Assembly (NCBI GenBank): GCA_023144635.1
Contig: JAGLFH010000056.1
Location: forward strand, 1-61,468
DNA: 61,468 bases
Source of the DNA: Candidatus Auribacterota bacterium
GTDB lineage: Bacteria > Auribacterota > JAFGBW01 > JAFGJP01
Direction: 5' to 3'
Under the pieces are notes generated by a model. The model had not been told where the DNA came from and made no database searches. It saw nothing but the letters and a program-made list of their open reading frames with translations. Of this stretch, positions 9,133 through 17,417 are shown piece after piece; position 1 is the stretch's first letter; each line of letters starts with the position of its first letter. The translations under genes were made by a program, and so were the position numbers.

Positions 9133-9678
9133 ATGAAAAAAGTAGTAGGGTTAATTATTAATTTGTTTATCTTTTCTCTTGGACTAGGTCTCTTATTTCT
9201 TACTTTGAGTAAAAATACTGAACTTACCAACACTTTAGTTGATATTTATATTATGGAATATAAAGTAGCTGCTCTATTAGGGGTTGTTCTTATGGTGCTT
9301 CCTATAATTTATTTTATAATGTCTGTTAATAGTATGGTTACTAAAAAAACGACTATATCTTTTGAAACTACTGAAGGGAAAGTATCAATATCAAATAGTG
9401 CGATCACTGATTTTGTAGAACGAATATGCAGTAATTATACTGAAGTTTCGCATTCTCATTCAGAAGCTGTGCCTTCTGCTAAGAGCAGAGGAGATATTGT
9501 CATTTCAGTTAATATGGATATTCTTGGAGGGACAAACATTCCGGAAACAGTTGAGCGTCTTCAGCAGAATATTAAGCGTCAGCTAGGTGAGCTTTTAGGC
9601 CTTGAAAATATTGAAAGTGTGAGCGTTAATATTTCAAACATAATTTCAAATGATACAGAAACAGAAGAAGGTATTTAA
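9133..9678 (+). CDS. amaP: AmaP-like membrane protein (Asp23/Gls24 membrane anchor family)
   Basis: A 181-residue protein with two membrane helices, at about residues 3-26 and 39-62, followed by a cytosolic alpha/beta domain. The arrangement and the segment ISFETTEGKVSISNSAITDFVERI, of which the core is GKVSISNSAI, match the alkaline shock response membrane anchor AmaP. In Firmicutes AmaP tethers Asp23 to the membrane. The ATG at 9133 has GGAGG upstream; an in-frame TTG at 9121 overlaps that site. It follows accC by 26 nt and precedes gmhA by 3 nt. No Asp23 gene is seen in the window, so its role in this diderm is unclear. Confidence 0.7.
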   Translation: MKKVVGLIINLFIFSLGLGLLFLTLSKNTELTNTLVDIYIMEYKVAALLGVVLMVLPIIYFIMSVNSMVTKKTTISFETTEGKVSISNSAITDFVERICSNYTEVSHSHSEAVPSAKSRGDIVISVNMDILGGTNIPETVERLQQNIKRQLGELLGLENIESVSVNISNIISNDTETEEGI

Positions 9679-9681
9679 AAG

Positions 9682-10263
9682 ATGAATGATATCATCAAAA
9701 ATAGTTTTTCTGATCATATTGAGATAGTAAAAGCGCAAAGTTCTGGTGACTCATCTGAGGTACTATGTAGTATTGCTGAACGCATCATAGGTGCATTTAA
9801 AAACGGCAAAAAAGTGATTATGTTTGGGAATGGAGGCAGCGCTGCTGATGCACAGCATATAGCGGCGGAGTTCATAGGAAGATTTCAGCAGGAAAGATAT
9901 GCATTGCCTGCAATAGCTCTTTGCACAAACACCTCGAACCTTACATGTATTTCTAATGATTATGGCTTTGAACATGTATTTGAAAGGCAGGTAGAAGCTC
10001 TTGGGAAAAACGGTGATATTTCAATCGGGTTTTCTACAAGCGGAGGCTCAGTTAATGTTATAAATGCTCAAAAAAAGGCAAAAGAGCTTGGCCTTTGTAC
10101 AGTAGCTTTTATTGGTAAGAAAAGTTCACCGCTTGAAAGCATATGTGATATTGTGTATAAAGTTCCTTCAGATAATACTGCTCGTATTCAAGAAAGTCAT
10201 ATTTTAGCCAGTCATATTTTATGTAATGTTGTTGAACGATCTCTTTTTAAAGATGAAAATTAA
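9682..10263 (+). CDS. gmhA: Sedoheptulose-7-phosphate isomerase
   Basis: A 193-residue SIS-domain protein. It converts sedoheptulose 7-phosphate to D-glycero-manno-heptose 7-phosphate, the first step of LPS inner-core heptose synthesis. Motifs include FGNGGSAADAQHIAAEFIGRF, recognisable by GNGGSAADAQH, the segment ISNDYGFEHVF, and GFSTSGGSVNVINA. It overlaps the start of the heptose adenylyltransferase gene by 11 nt, so the two are coupled. The kinase (HldE N-domain) and phosphatase GmhB steps are not in the window. Confidence 0.94.
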   Translation: MNDIIKNSFSDHIEIVKAQSSGDSSEVLCSIAERIIGAFKNGKKVIMFGNGGSAADAQHIAAEFIGRFQQERYALPAIALCTNTSNLTCISNDYGFEHVFERQVEALGKNGDISIGFSTSGGSVNVINAQKKAKELGLCTVAFIGKKSSPLESICDIVYKVPSDNTARIQESHILASHILCNVVERSLFKDEN

Positions 10264-10744
10264 AAAGATAATTTATAAAAATAGTTTTGAACTATCCCGC
10301 ATACTGAAAGAGCATGTATTGCTCAATAAAAAAATAGTTTTTACAAATGGCTGTTTTGATATTCTTCATAAGGGGCATCTATCATATTTAAAAAAAGCAA
10401 AAAGACTTGGTGATTTATTAGTAATAGGTCTTAATTCTGATATATCTGTAAAAAAAATAAAGGGGCCTTTTAGGCCTTATTATAAAGAAGGAGATAGAGC
10501 ATATGCTTTATCATGTCTTAAAATGGTAGACTATATATGCTTTTTTGATGAACCAACTCCAGCTGGCCTTATAAGGCAGGTTCGTCCTCATGTTCTTGTT
10601 AAAGGTGGAGATTACAAGGAATGTGATATTGCAGGTGCAGAGTATGTGAAAAAACAGGGCGGAAAAGTTGTTATACTTCCCTTTATTAAAGGTTATTCGA
10701 CCACACGCTTGATTGAAAAGCTCAAGAAACAGATTAACTTATAA
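10253..10744 (+). CDS. rfaE2: D-glycero-beta-D-manno-heptose 1-phosphate adenylyltransferase
   Basis: A 163-residue nucleotidyltransferase equal to the C-terminal half of E. coli HldE. It shows the TNGCFDILHKGHLSYL region with the HxGH motif that binds ATP, and the C-terminal GYSTTRLIEK with the STT signature. The start at 10253 is chosen over an in-frame ATG at 10226, since it gives the usual length and a modest overlap with gmhA. The split form (separate kinase and adenylyltransferase) is common outside Proteobacteria. The stop codon overlaps the next start as TAATG. Confidence 0.92.
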   Translation: MKIKKIIYKNSFELSRILKEHVLLNKKIVFTNGCFDILHKGHLSYLKKAKRLGDLLVIGLNSDISVKKIKGPFRPYYKEGDRAYALSCLKMVDYICFFDEPTPAGLIRQVRPHVLVKGGDYKECDIAGAEYVKKQGGKVVILPFIKGYSTTRLIEKLKKQINL

Positions 10745-11229
10745 TGTGTTTTCTTGATTTTGTAAATCAGTCTAGACCTCTTGGGATCATAGATATGAAT
10801 AATAATGAAGAAAAAAGGATTCTTGATGTAAACCGCAATCGTATTACCGAAGGATTAAGAGTTGTAGAAGACATCTTGAGATTTTCGGAAGGAGGAGAAC
10901 GGTTTGCGTTGAGAATAAAAAAAATACGTCACGAAGTCTTTAATGTTTTTGAATATGTGGAAAAGGTTCTTGAATGCCGTTTAGTCGTTCATAGAGACAG
11001 TTATAATGATCATGGGCGAAAAGATGATTATGATAAGGTGAATGAAAAAAAGAGATCTTTGATATCAGTTCTTCTTAAGAAAAATTTAAGGCGTGTTTGT
11101 GAAGGTATTAGAGTCTCAGAAGAAATAACAAGAAACCTTGGAAAACAAGATATATTTTTATCTTTTAAATCATTAAGATATCAAGTTTATGATATTGAAA
11201 AAGAACTGGAATTAGATTTAAAAAAATAG
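10744..11229 (+). CDS. thiD2: ThiD2-type protein, probable hydroxymethylpyrimidine phosphate kinase
   Basis: A 161-residue helical protein made of two similar halves: RILDVNRNRITEGLRVVEDI with IRHEVF, and LLKKNLRRVCEGIRVSEEI with LRYQVYDIEKEL. This matches the ThiD2 domain, which is usually fused to the N terminus of thiamine phosphate synthase ThiE. The domain has been reported as a monofunctional HMP-phosphate kinase unrelated to ThiD. Here it stands alone, 291 nt upstream of thiC, whose product is the HMP-phosphate it would use. Coupling to rfaE2 through TAATG favours the start at 10744; an in-frame ATG at 10795 is an alternative because residues 1-17 look unlike the family. Confidence 0.72.
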   Translation: MCFLDFVNQSRPLGIIDMNNNEEKRILDVNRNRITEGLRVVEDILRFSEGGERFALRIKKIRHEVFNVFEYVEKVLECRLVVHRDSYNDHGRKDDYDKVNEKKRSLISVLLKKNLRRVCEGIRVSEEITRNLGKQDIFLSFKSLRYQVYDIEKELELDLKK

Positions 11230-11231
11230 AA

Positions 11232-11465
11232 ATGCGGGTCAAATGATAACAGATAAGAAAATTTGAGTTTAAAAAACAATTGGCATTTGATATTATATTT
11301 AACCCGCCTATGCATAAAGCCACGGCTGCAAAGTCGTAGATTTAGTAGGAAGGGTATCTCGTCCTGTAGTGCGCTAGGCGATACGAATGTGGATACGACA
11401 ACGGCTAAGGTTTAACAGAGTGAGACGTGATGTGATACGGGTGAATCCCCGTAGGTTCAACTTTG
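11232..11465 (+). ncRNA. Structured leader RNA upstream of thiC, type not recognised
   Basis: The 291-nt gap before thiC holds a GC-richer block unlike normal spacer. An outer pair GCGGGT...ACCCGC (about 11233-11238 and 11302-11307) encloses a second pair CAAATG/CATTTG. Further hairpins are ACGGC/GTCGT (about 11322-11337), CCT/AGG near 11363-11378, and ACGGG/CCCGT near 11437-11452. The hexamer GATACG occurs three times between 11380 and 11440. I cannot find the TPP riboswitch boxes (CTGAGA; GAACCTG) on either strand. Position and structure suggest a cis-regulatory RNA for thiC, but a trans-acting small RNA is also possible. No T-rich terminator directly follows the block. Confidence 0.5.
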
Positions 11466-11520
11466 TTTTATTTAGTAGAATAATTTATAAAAATATTAAT
11501 TATGATCAGAAAGGAATGTT

Positions 11521-12807
11521 ATGAGTCTTCTTACAGATATACGGAATGGAAATATTCCGGATTTTATAAAGAATGTTGCTGAAACCGAAAAAGTAACGGT
11601 GGGCTTTATTAAAAAGGGTCTTCTTGATGGAAGTATAATCATACCGAGGAATATTAAGAGGGTGGATGCGGAAACAGTTGCTATAGGGAAAGGGCTTTTT
11701 ACTAAGATAAATGCAAATATAGGTACTTCTAAAGACAAGCTTGATGTCGATTACGAAATAAGTAAAGCTATTACATCTGTAAAATATGGTGCAGATGCGG
11801 TAATGGACCTTAGTACCTGGGGAGATCTTTCGTATATAAGGAAACGGATGTTGGAAGAGGTTAAAAAACCAGTGGGTACGGTCCCCGTTTATGAGATCGC
11901 TTATAACAAACTTAAAGAGGGTAAAAATATAGAAGATGTAACAACTGATGAGTTTTTTGATGTTATTGAAAAGCAGGCTTCAGAAGGTGTTGACTTTATG
12001 ACAATACATTCAGGTGTTTGTCGTGAGACTATGAAGATATTTGAAAAAAATAGCAGGATCATGGGGATAGTTAGTAGAGGTGGTGCATTAACTGCCAGAT
12101 GGATGTATAAGAATAAAAAGGAAAATCCTTATTTTGAACATTTTGAGCGTCTACTGGAAATCCTGTTAAAGTATGATGTTACATTAAGTCTTGGAGATGG
12201 TATGCGTCCGGGATGTATTGCAGATGCCACAGATGAAGTCCAATTAAAAGAGCTTTCTATTTTAGGAGAGCTTGCTGATAGGGCATTTGAAAAAGGTGTA
12301 CAGGTAATGATAGAGGGGCCAGGGCATGTTCCTCTTAATCAGATCGAGTTTAACATGAAGATACAGCAGGTAATTTGTAAAAATAAACCTTTTTATGTTT
12401 TAGGCCCTCTTGTAACAGATATTGCTCCAGGTTATGACCATATAACATCAGCAATAGGTGGTGCAATAGCTGCATCAAATGGTGCAGATTTTTTATGTTA
12501 TGTTACTCCTGCAGAGCATTTAAAACTTCCTGATATTGATGATGTGCGTGAAGGTGTTATTGCATCTAAAATTGCAGCTCATGCTTCAGATATAGTTAAA
12601 AGGCCTGAGGTATCGATGCTAAAAGATCTTAATATGTCCAAACATAGACGCAAGAGAGACTGGAAGAAACAGATAGAATGTGCAATAGATCCTGAGAAAG
12701 CACAAGCACTGCATGATGTCGGTGTAAGTGAAGTAGAAGATGTTTGTACCATGTGCAGTGGACTATGTCCTATTAAGATACTGGATGAAATGGAAGTAAA
12801 GGAGTAA
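11521..12807 (+). CDS. thiC: Phosphomethylpyrimidine synthase
   Basis: A 428-residue radical-SAM-type enzyme that converts aminoimidazole ribotide into HMP-phosphate for thiamine. Recognisable motifs are GTVPVYE, GVDFMTIHSGV, MVEGPGHVPLNQI-like (here MIEGPGHVPLNQI), and a C-terminal cluster motif CTMCSGLC. The CX2CX3C spacing and the lack of the N-terminal extension are those of the short ThiC form common in anaerobes and archaea. BzaF, which makes 5-hydroxybenzimidazole, is a close relative, but the thiD2-like neighbour favours ThiC. AAAGGAATG provides the ribosome binding site. Confidence 0.92.
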   Translation: MSLLTDIRNGNIPDFIKNVAETEKVTVGFIKKGLLDGSIIIPRNIKRVDAETVAIGKGLFTKINANIGTSKDKLDVDYEISKAITSVKYGADAVMDLSTWGDLSYIRKRMLEEVKKPVGTVPVYEIAYNKLKEGKNIEDVTTDEFFDVIEKQASEGVDFMTIHSGVCRETMKIFEKNSRIMGIVSRGGALTARWMYKNKKENPYFEHFERLLEILLKYDVTLSLGDGMRPGCIADATDEVQLKELSILGELADRAFEKGVQVMIEGPGHVPLNQIEFNMKIQQVICKNKPFYVLGPLVTDIAPGYDHITSAIGGAIAASNGADFLCYVTPAEHLKLPDIDDVREGVIASKIAAHASDIVKRPEVSMLKDLNMSKHRRKRDWKKQIECAIDPEKAQALHDVGVSEVEDVCTMCSGLCPIKILDEMEVKE

Positions 12808-12883
12808 AATATATAGATTTAATAAGTATTATGTTTTTTATTAATTTGACTTTTATTAAATATTTTTAAGGAGGAAACGTTTT

Positions 12884-13792
12884 ATGTCTACAGTTGTTGT
12901 CGGAAGTGTAGCTCTTGATACTATTAAGACAGACAAAAAAAATGTTGAAGAAGTCCTTGGAGGCTCAGCATCATATTTCTCATATAGCTCATCTTTTTTT
13001 ACTGATACAAAGATGGTTGCTGTTGTTGGTAATGATTTTCCTAAAACCCACTATGATTTTTTACGTGCAAAAAATATAGATCTTGAAGGTCTTGCAGAAA
13101 TAAAAGGGAAAACCTTCCGGTGGAGTGGAGAATATAAAGATGATATGAATACTGCTATTACGCATGAGACTCAGCTTAATGTATTTGAAGATTTTGATCC
13201 TTTCATACCTGAATCTTACAAAAAATGTTCTGTGCTGTTCCTTGCAAATATTGATCCACAGCTGCAGATGATGGTTCTTGATGAAATAGAAAAGCCTCAT
13301 TTTGTTGCTTGTGATACTATGAATTTGTGGATAGATATAAAAAAGAAAGTGTTAAAATCATTAATTAAGAAAATAGATCTTTTAATAGTAAATGATGGTG
13401 AAGCAAAGCAGCTTACAGCGTGTGATTCTACAATAAAGGCCGTATATGAGCTATTAACAATGGGACCCAAATTTGTTGTTGTGAAAAAGGGAGAGCACGG
13501 TGTAATAGTGGCTTCTAATACTGATATTGCAGTTTATCCGGCATACCCGTTGCAAAATGTAACAGATCCTACAGGTGCCGGAGATAGTTTTGCCGGAGGG
13601 ATGATAGGCTGGATAGATAAGAGTGGTGCTTATGATTTTCAATCGATCAAGGAAGGTGTTCTCTTTGGGACAGTGATGGCATCATTTGCAGTTGAGGGTT
13701 TCAGCCTGGACGGATTGACGAATCTTGATAAAGAAGATATAATGGCACGCTACAGCAGATTTTGCGATATTATAACACCTGAGCGGGTGTAA
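12884..13792 (+). CDS. PfkB-family sugar/nucleoside kinase
   Basis: A 302-residue ribokinase-fold kinase. It has the N-terminal glycine pair GGSASYFSYSS, and the C-terminal anion-hole and catalytic-base motif DPTGAGDSFAGG. The substrate cannot be read from the sequence; related PfkB proteins phosphorylate fructose phosphates, ribose, adenosine or HMP. It has its own strong AAGGAGG 6-7 nt upstream and follows thiC by 76 nt, so a role in salvage of pyrimidine or nucleoside is possible. Its last codons and TAA stop lie within the 5' end of the downstream tRNA gene. Confidence 0.85.
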   Translation: MSTVVVGSVALDTIKTDKKNVEEVLGGSASYFSYSSSFFTDTKMVAVVGNDFPKTHYDFLRAKNIDLEGLAEIKGKTFRWSGEYKDDMNTAITHETQLNVFEDFDPFIPESYKKCSVLFLANIDPQLQMMVLDEIEKPHFVACDTMNLWIDIKKKVLKSLIKKIDLLIVNDGEAKQLTACDSTIKAVYELLTMGPKFVVVKKGEHGVIVASNTDIAVYPAYPLQNVTDPTGAGDSFAGGMIGWIDKSGAYDFQSIKEGVLFGTVMASFAVEGFSLDGLTNLDKEDIMARYSRFCDIITPERV

Positions 13793-13857
13793 TTCAGCGG
13801 TAGAATGTCAGCTTCCCAAGCTGGACGTCGAGGGTTCGATCCCCTTCACCCGCTCCA
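13783..13857 (+). tRNA. tRNA-Gly(CCC)
   Basis: A complete cloverleaf. The acceptor stem is GCGGGTG pairing with CACCCGC (13783-13789 and 13847-13853). The anticodon arm has loop TTCCCAA, giving anticodon CCC at about 13817-13819, and the T arm is GAGGGTTCGATCCCCTT. The 3' CCA is encoded (13855-13857). The sequence is very close to E. coli glyU. Its first 10 nt overlap the 3' end of the PfkB kinase gene. I see no promoter of its own upstream, because that region is coding, so it may be processed from the kinase transcript. Confidence 0.95.
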
Positions 13858-13902
13858 TGTTTTAAGGCCATCGGGCCATAAAGAAATATATGGAGCGGAA
13901 AT

Positions 13903-13940
13903 TCTTTCCCTTTCAGGGAAAGAGAAAATATTTTAGTTTT
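13903..13940 (+). terminator. Probable terminator after tRNA-Gly
   Basis: An 8-bp perfect inverted repeat (13903-13910 TCTTTCCC and 13916-13923 GGGAAAGA) with a 5-nt loop is followed, after a short A run, by a T-rich stretch. It lies 46 nt past the tRNA and would end the thiC-kinase-tRNA transcript before argC. Confidence 0.55.
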
Positions 13941-14047
13941 TAGTAGAGAATATTAATATTAAGTTTTAAAGGTTGAAAAAACGGGCTATAAAGTTTAATT
14001 TTTCTTTGTGACTTTATGTTTCTATAGCAAATAAAGGAAGTGAAAAT

Positions 14048-15061
14048 ATGAAAGCGTCAATTATAGGGCCTACAGGCTATACTGGAAGGGAATTAGTGAA
14101 GATCCTTCTCAAGCATCCTGATATAGAGGATCTGTATCTTTTTGGACGGCGCCAGATTTATTTTCATGAAGAATACCCTGAATTTATTGGTGTTTTCGAA
14201 AAGGAAATAGAAAAAATAGATGCTAAAAAAATAGTAGATGTTTCAGATATTATTTTTATTGCTCTTCCACATAAAATAAGTATGGAAGTGACTCCCATGC
14301 TTCGTCTGCAGAAAAATGATGTTAGAATCATTGATCTTAGCGCAGATTATCGTTTAGAAAATTCAGAAAGTTATTTTAAAGCGTACGAAACTGAGCACAA
14401 GGATCCGTCTTTTCAGGGAAAATATACATATGGACTTTGTGAAGCAAAGCGTAATGATATTAAAAAAAGCCGGCTCATAGCTAATCCCGGTTGTTATCCA
14501 ACAAGCATTTTACTGCCTTTGCTTCCACTTTTAGAAAAGGATTGCATAGAAGGTACTATTATAGCTGATTCTAAAAGCGGTGCAAGCGGTGCTGGAAAAA
14601 AGCTCAACCATATGCTTCATTTTGTTGAGAATAATGAAAATATTGTTCCTTATAAAATATTTAAACACCAGCATACACCAGAGATGATGCAGTTCATCTC
14701 GTCATATGGAGGATCAAGAGACCTTATTTTTACACCGCATCTTCTACCTGTTGAACGCGGTATTTTATCTGTGCTCTATATAAAAATAAAAGAAAGTTTT
14801 AAAAATGAAGATATACGAAATCTTTTTGAAAAGAGGTTCAAAAGTGAGATTTTTGTGCGTGTTCTTGGCGAAAATGATGTTCCCTCGCTTTCACGGGTTA
14901 AGAACACAAATTTTTGTGATATAGGTGTTTTTATTGATCCTGAAAAAGAATATATTGTTATTATTTCTGCGATTGATAATCTTGTGAAAGGTGCCGCGGG
15001 ACAGGCTGTTCAGAATATGAATATTATGTTCGGTATAAACGAAAGTAAAGGTCTGAAGTGA
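14048..15061 (+). CDS. argC: N-acetyl-gamma-glutamyl-phosphate reductase
   Basis: A 337-residue NADPH-dependent enzyme for the third step of ornithine synthesis. It shows the Rossmann start IIGPTGYTGRELVKIL and the catalytic cysteine C149 in ANPGCYPTSILLPL, with IDLSADYR and HQHTPEM also present. It opens the arg cluster and overlaps argJ by 4 nt (argJ starts with GTG in GTGA). GGAAGTGAAA lies before the start codon. The gap of about 190 nt upstream would hold the operon promoter, but I could not identify an ARG box with confidence. Confidence 0.95.
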   Translation: MKASIIGPTGYTGRELVKILLKHPDIEDLYLFGRRQIYFHEEYPEFIGVFEKEIEKIDAKKIVDVSDIIFIALPHKISMEVTPMLRLQKNDVRIIDLSADYRLENSESYFKAYETEHKDPSFQGKYTYGLCEAKRNDIKKSRLIANPGCYPTSILLPLLPLLEKDCIEGTIIADSKSGASGAGKKLNHMLHFVENNENIVPYKIFKHQHTPEMMQFISSYGGSRDLIFTPHLLPVERGILSVLYIKIKESFKNEDIRNLFEKRFKSEIFVRVLGENDVPSLSRVKNTNFCDIGVFIDPEKEYIVIISAIDNLVKGAAGQAVQNMNIMFGINESKGLK

Positions 15062-16257
15062 ATATACGAAATGTAAAAAAACATATTACATACCCAAAGG
15101 GTTTTAAAGCTAGTGGATTAGCTTGTGGTATTAAGAAAAATAAAAACAAAGATCTGGGATTACTTATAGCAGATAAAAAAAGTATTGCTTGTGCTGTTTT
15201 TACGAAAAATAAATTTCCCGCTCCGCCTCTTAAAGTATGTAAAGAACATTTAAAGAATTCATCTTTCCGTGGAGTTATAGTCACATCCGGTATAGCAAAT
15301 GCCGGTACAGGAAAAGAAGGCTTTATTCAGAGTAAAAAAGAAACTGCTTTTGTTGCCGATGCTGTTGGTTGTAAAAAAGAAAATATTCTTGTACTTGCAA
15401 CAGGTAAAATAGGACATCTTCTTCCTCTGGACAAAATAAAAGCTTCAATACCAAAAGCTGTATCTTCTTTGAGTCTTAAAGGAGGAAAAGATTTTAGTGA
15501 TGCAATATTGACAACAGATACTTTTCCTAAAACTACTGCTTATTCTGTTGGGACTTCTAATAAAGGATTCAAGATAGCCGGTACTGTCAAAGGAGCAGGG
15601 ATGATAGAGCCTGATATGGCTACGATGCTCGGCTTTATAACAACAGATGCTGACATATCTCTTACCCTGATGAAGCAGGCTTTAAAACAGGCTGTAGATT
15701 ATACTTTTAACAGAATAAGTGTTGATGGATGTATTAGCACAAATGATACGGTCCTTATTGCATCTAGCAAGCAGGCATCTTATCCTGCTATAAAGAAAAA
15801 AGGAAAAGCTTATAATGCTTTTTGTGATGCGTTAGCGCGTGTTTGCCGTGATCTTGCGTGGATGATAATTCTTGATGGAGAAGGTATGAATAAGATAATT
15901 GAGGTCGAGGTGAAAAATGCTTCGTCTCAAAAAGATGCAAAGAATATTGCAAAAAAAATAGCAAATTCAAATCTTTTTAAAACAGCTATGTATGGAGAAT
16001 CTCCAAACTGGGGAAGGATCTTTGCTGCTGCAGGGGCAACGAATGCAAATATTAAAGAAGATCTTTTTTCTATAAACTTATGCGGAATAAATGTTATGAA
16101 AAAAGGAAAGCCGGTTGATTTTTCAAAATCTAAAATGAATAAAAGTATTAAGAAGAAAATAATCAACGTGAGTGTTGATCTAGGTATAGGAAAAGAAGGA
16201 TATAGTCTTTTGACAAATGATCTTTCACCAAAATATATATCTATTAATAAAGGGTAA
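15058..16257 (+). CDS. argJ: Glutamate N-acetyltransferase (ornithine acetyltransferase)
   Basis: A 399-residue ArgJ. It transfers the acetyl group from N-acetylornithine to glutamate, so the pathway is cyclic. The self-cleavage site is visible as A188-T189 in DMATMLGFITTDA; the threonine becomes the N-terminal nucleophile of the beta chain. The start is GTG, coupled to argC. Because no argA or argE is in the window, ArgJ probably recycles acetyl groups and may also prime synthesis if bifunctional, which the sequence alone does not settle. Confidence 0.94.
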   Translation: MNIRNVKKHITYPKGFKASGLACGIKKNKNKDLGLLIADKKSIACAVFTKNKFPAPPLKVCKEHLKNSSFRGVIVTSGIANAGTGKEGFIQSKKETAFVADAVGCKKENILVLATGKIGHLLPLDKIKASIPKAVSSLSLKGGKDFSDAILTTDTFPKTTAYSVGTSNKGFKIAGTVKGAGMIEPDMATMLGFITTDADISLTLMKQALKQAVDYTFNRISVDGCISTNDTVLIASSKQASYPAIKKKGKAYNAFCDALARVCRDLAWMIILDGEGMNKIIEVEVKNASSQKDAKNIAKKIANSNLFKTAMYGESPNWGRIFAAAGATNANIKEDLFSINLCGINVMKKGKPVDFSKSKMNKSIKKKIINVSVDLGIGKEGYSLLTNDLSPKYISINKG

Positions 16258-16261
16258 CAAT

Positions 16262-17134
16262 ATGGAGAATATGGAAAAAATAATAGGAAAAGCTGCTGTT
16301 CTTATAGAAGCACTTCCTTATATAAAACGCCTTCAGGGAAAAAGAATAGTTGTGAAATATGGAGGAAGTGTTATTGCGAAGGAAAAATACTGTGAATCTG
16401 TTTTAAGAGACGTTGTTTTCATGCGCACAGTAGGGATGCATCCTATTTTAATACACGGAGGCGGAAAGGCGATAAGCGACCGCATGAAAAAAGAAGGCAT
16501 AAATCCTAAGTTCCATCATGGTATGAGAGTTACCGATGAAAGCACAATGTCTATTGTTGAGGAAGTTCTTGTAGATACTGTTGGTAGTAATGTTGTTAAG
16601 ATGCTCTCTTCTTTTTCAGTAAAAGCTTTACATCTTACACGTGACAAAATAATTAAAACCCGAAAAATGACAGAGTATTTAGGAGAGGAAGTCGATCTTG
16701 GATACGTAGGCGAGATAGAAGAAATAAGAAGCGATATACTTATAAAAAAGTGTACGGAAGGAATTATCCCGATAATTGCGCCTATTGGATTTGGAAGTGA
16801 CGGAAAACCGTATAACATAAATGCTGACATTCTTGCAGGTGAAATTGCCTCAAGTGTTCGTGCAGAAAAACTTGTGTTGCTTTCTGATGTTTTAGGTATT
16901 ATGCGTGATCTAACGGATGAATCTTCTCTTTTCTCTACGTTAAAGGAAGATGACATACAAAGTTTTATAGAAAAGGGTATTATTAAAGAAGGTATGATAC
17001 CAAAAGTACATTCATGTATAAAAGCACTTGATAACGGAGCAAGCAAAGCACATATTATTGACGGACGTATACTCCATTCTCTGCTTTTAGAAATTTTTAC
17101 CGATCAGGGGGTAGGAACAGAAATAGTTAAATAA
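16262..17134 (+). CDS. argB: Acetylglutamate kinase
   Basis: A 290-residue amino acid kinase that phosphorylates N-acetylglutamate. Motifs include VVKYGGSVIA, PILIHGGGKAIS, GMRVTDESTM and the C-terminal GGMIPKV-like KEGMIPKV. The extended N-terminal helix (residues 1-25) before VVKYGG is the hallmark of arginine-inhibited hexameric kinases. The start at 16262 is 4 nt after the argJ stop and lies behind AAAGGG; an upstream in-frame start inside argJ would be too long. Confidence 0.95.
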   Translation: MENMEKIIGKAAVLIEALPYIKRLQGKRIVVKYGGSVIAKEKYCESVLRDVVFMRTVGMHPILIHGGGKAISDRMKKEGINPKFHHGMRVTDESTMSIVEEVLVDTVGSNVVKMLSSFSVKALHLTRDKIIKTRKMTEYLGEEVDLGYVGEIEEIRSDILIKKCTEGIIPIIAPIGFGSDGKPYNINADILAGEIASSVRAEKLVLLSDVLGIMRDLTDESSLFSTLKEDDIQSFIEKGIIKEGMIPKVHSCIKALDNGASKAHIIDGRILHSLLLEIFTDQGVGTEIVK

Positions 17135-17401
17135 CAGAAGACAGAAGACAGAGAAAAAGAAAACATAAATATAAAGGGAAATATTGAGGCGGAGGATGGT
17201 TAGTTCATAAAGTAAAAATGTTATTATTGATTACAGATAACGGCTTTTTTTGGATGATATAGAAAAAAATAAAGAGCAAAAACTTTTAGGCAATATGGGG
17301 AAATTAAGAAAACAACAGGGGATAAAGATCACATTATTTTATAAATAATAATTCATGTATTCATTTAAATCTGTATTCTGTTGTCTGATTTCTGTTTTCT
17401 T
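17134..17401. repeat. Phrase-like inverted repeats filling the argB-argD gap
   Basis: The 283-nt gap between argB and argD carries no gene. Directly after the argB stop is a purine-rich phrase (ACAGAAGACAG repeated, 17134-17165), and just before the argD ribosome binding site is a degenerate inverse of it (TCTGTTGTCTGATTTCTG, 17371-17401). Transcribed together, the arms could pair imperfectly within the arg mRNA. Similar CT-rich phrases precede dapB and dapL. Confidence 0.55.
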
Positions 17402-17417
17402 GTAAAAAGGTGTAACG

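Noticed and set aside
11230..11520. TPP riboswitch before thiC
   Set aside because: Expected from gene context, but the conserved CTGAGA and GAACCTG sequences are absent on both strands.
11521..12807. BzaF (5-hydroxybenzimidazole synthase) instead of ThiC
   Set aside because: No cobalamin genes are near, and a ThiD2-like gene is upstream; ThiC is the simpler assignment, though the two families are close.
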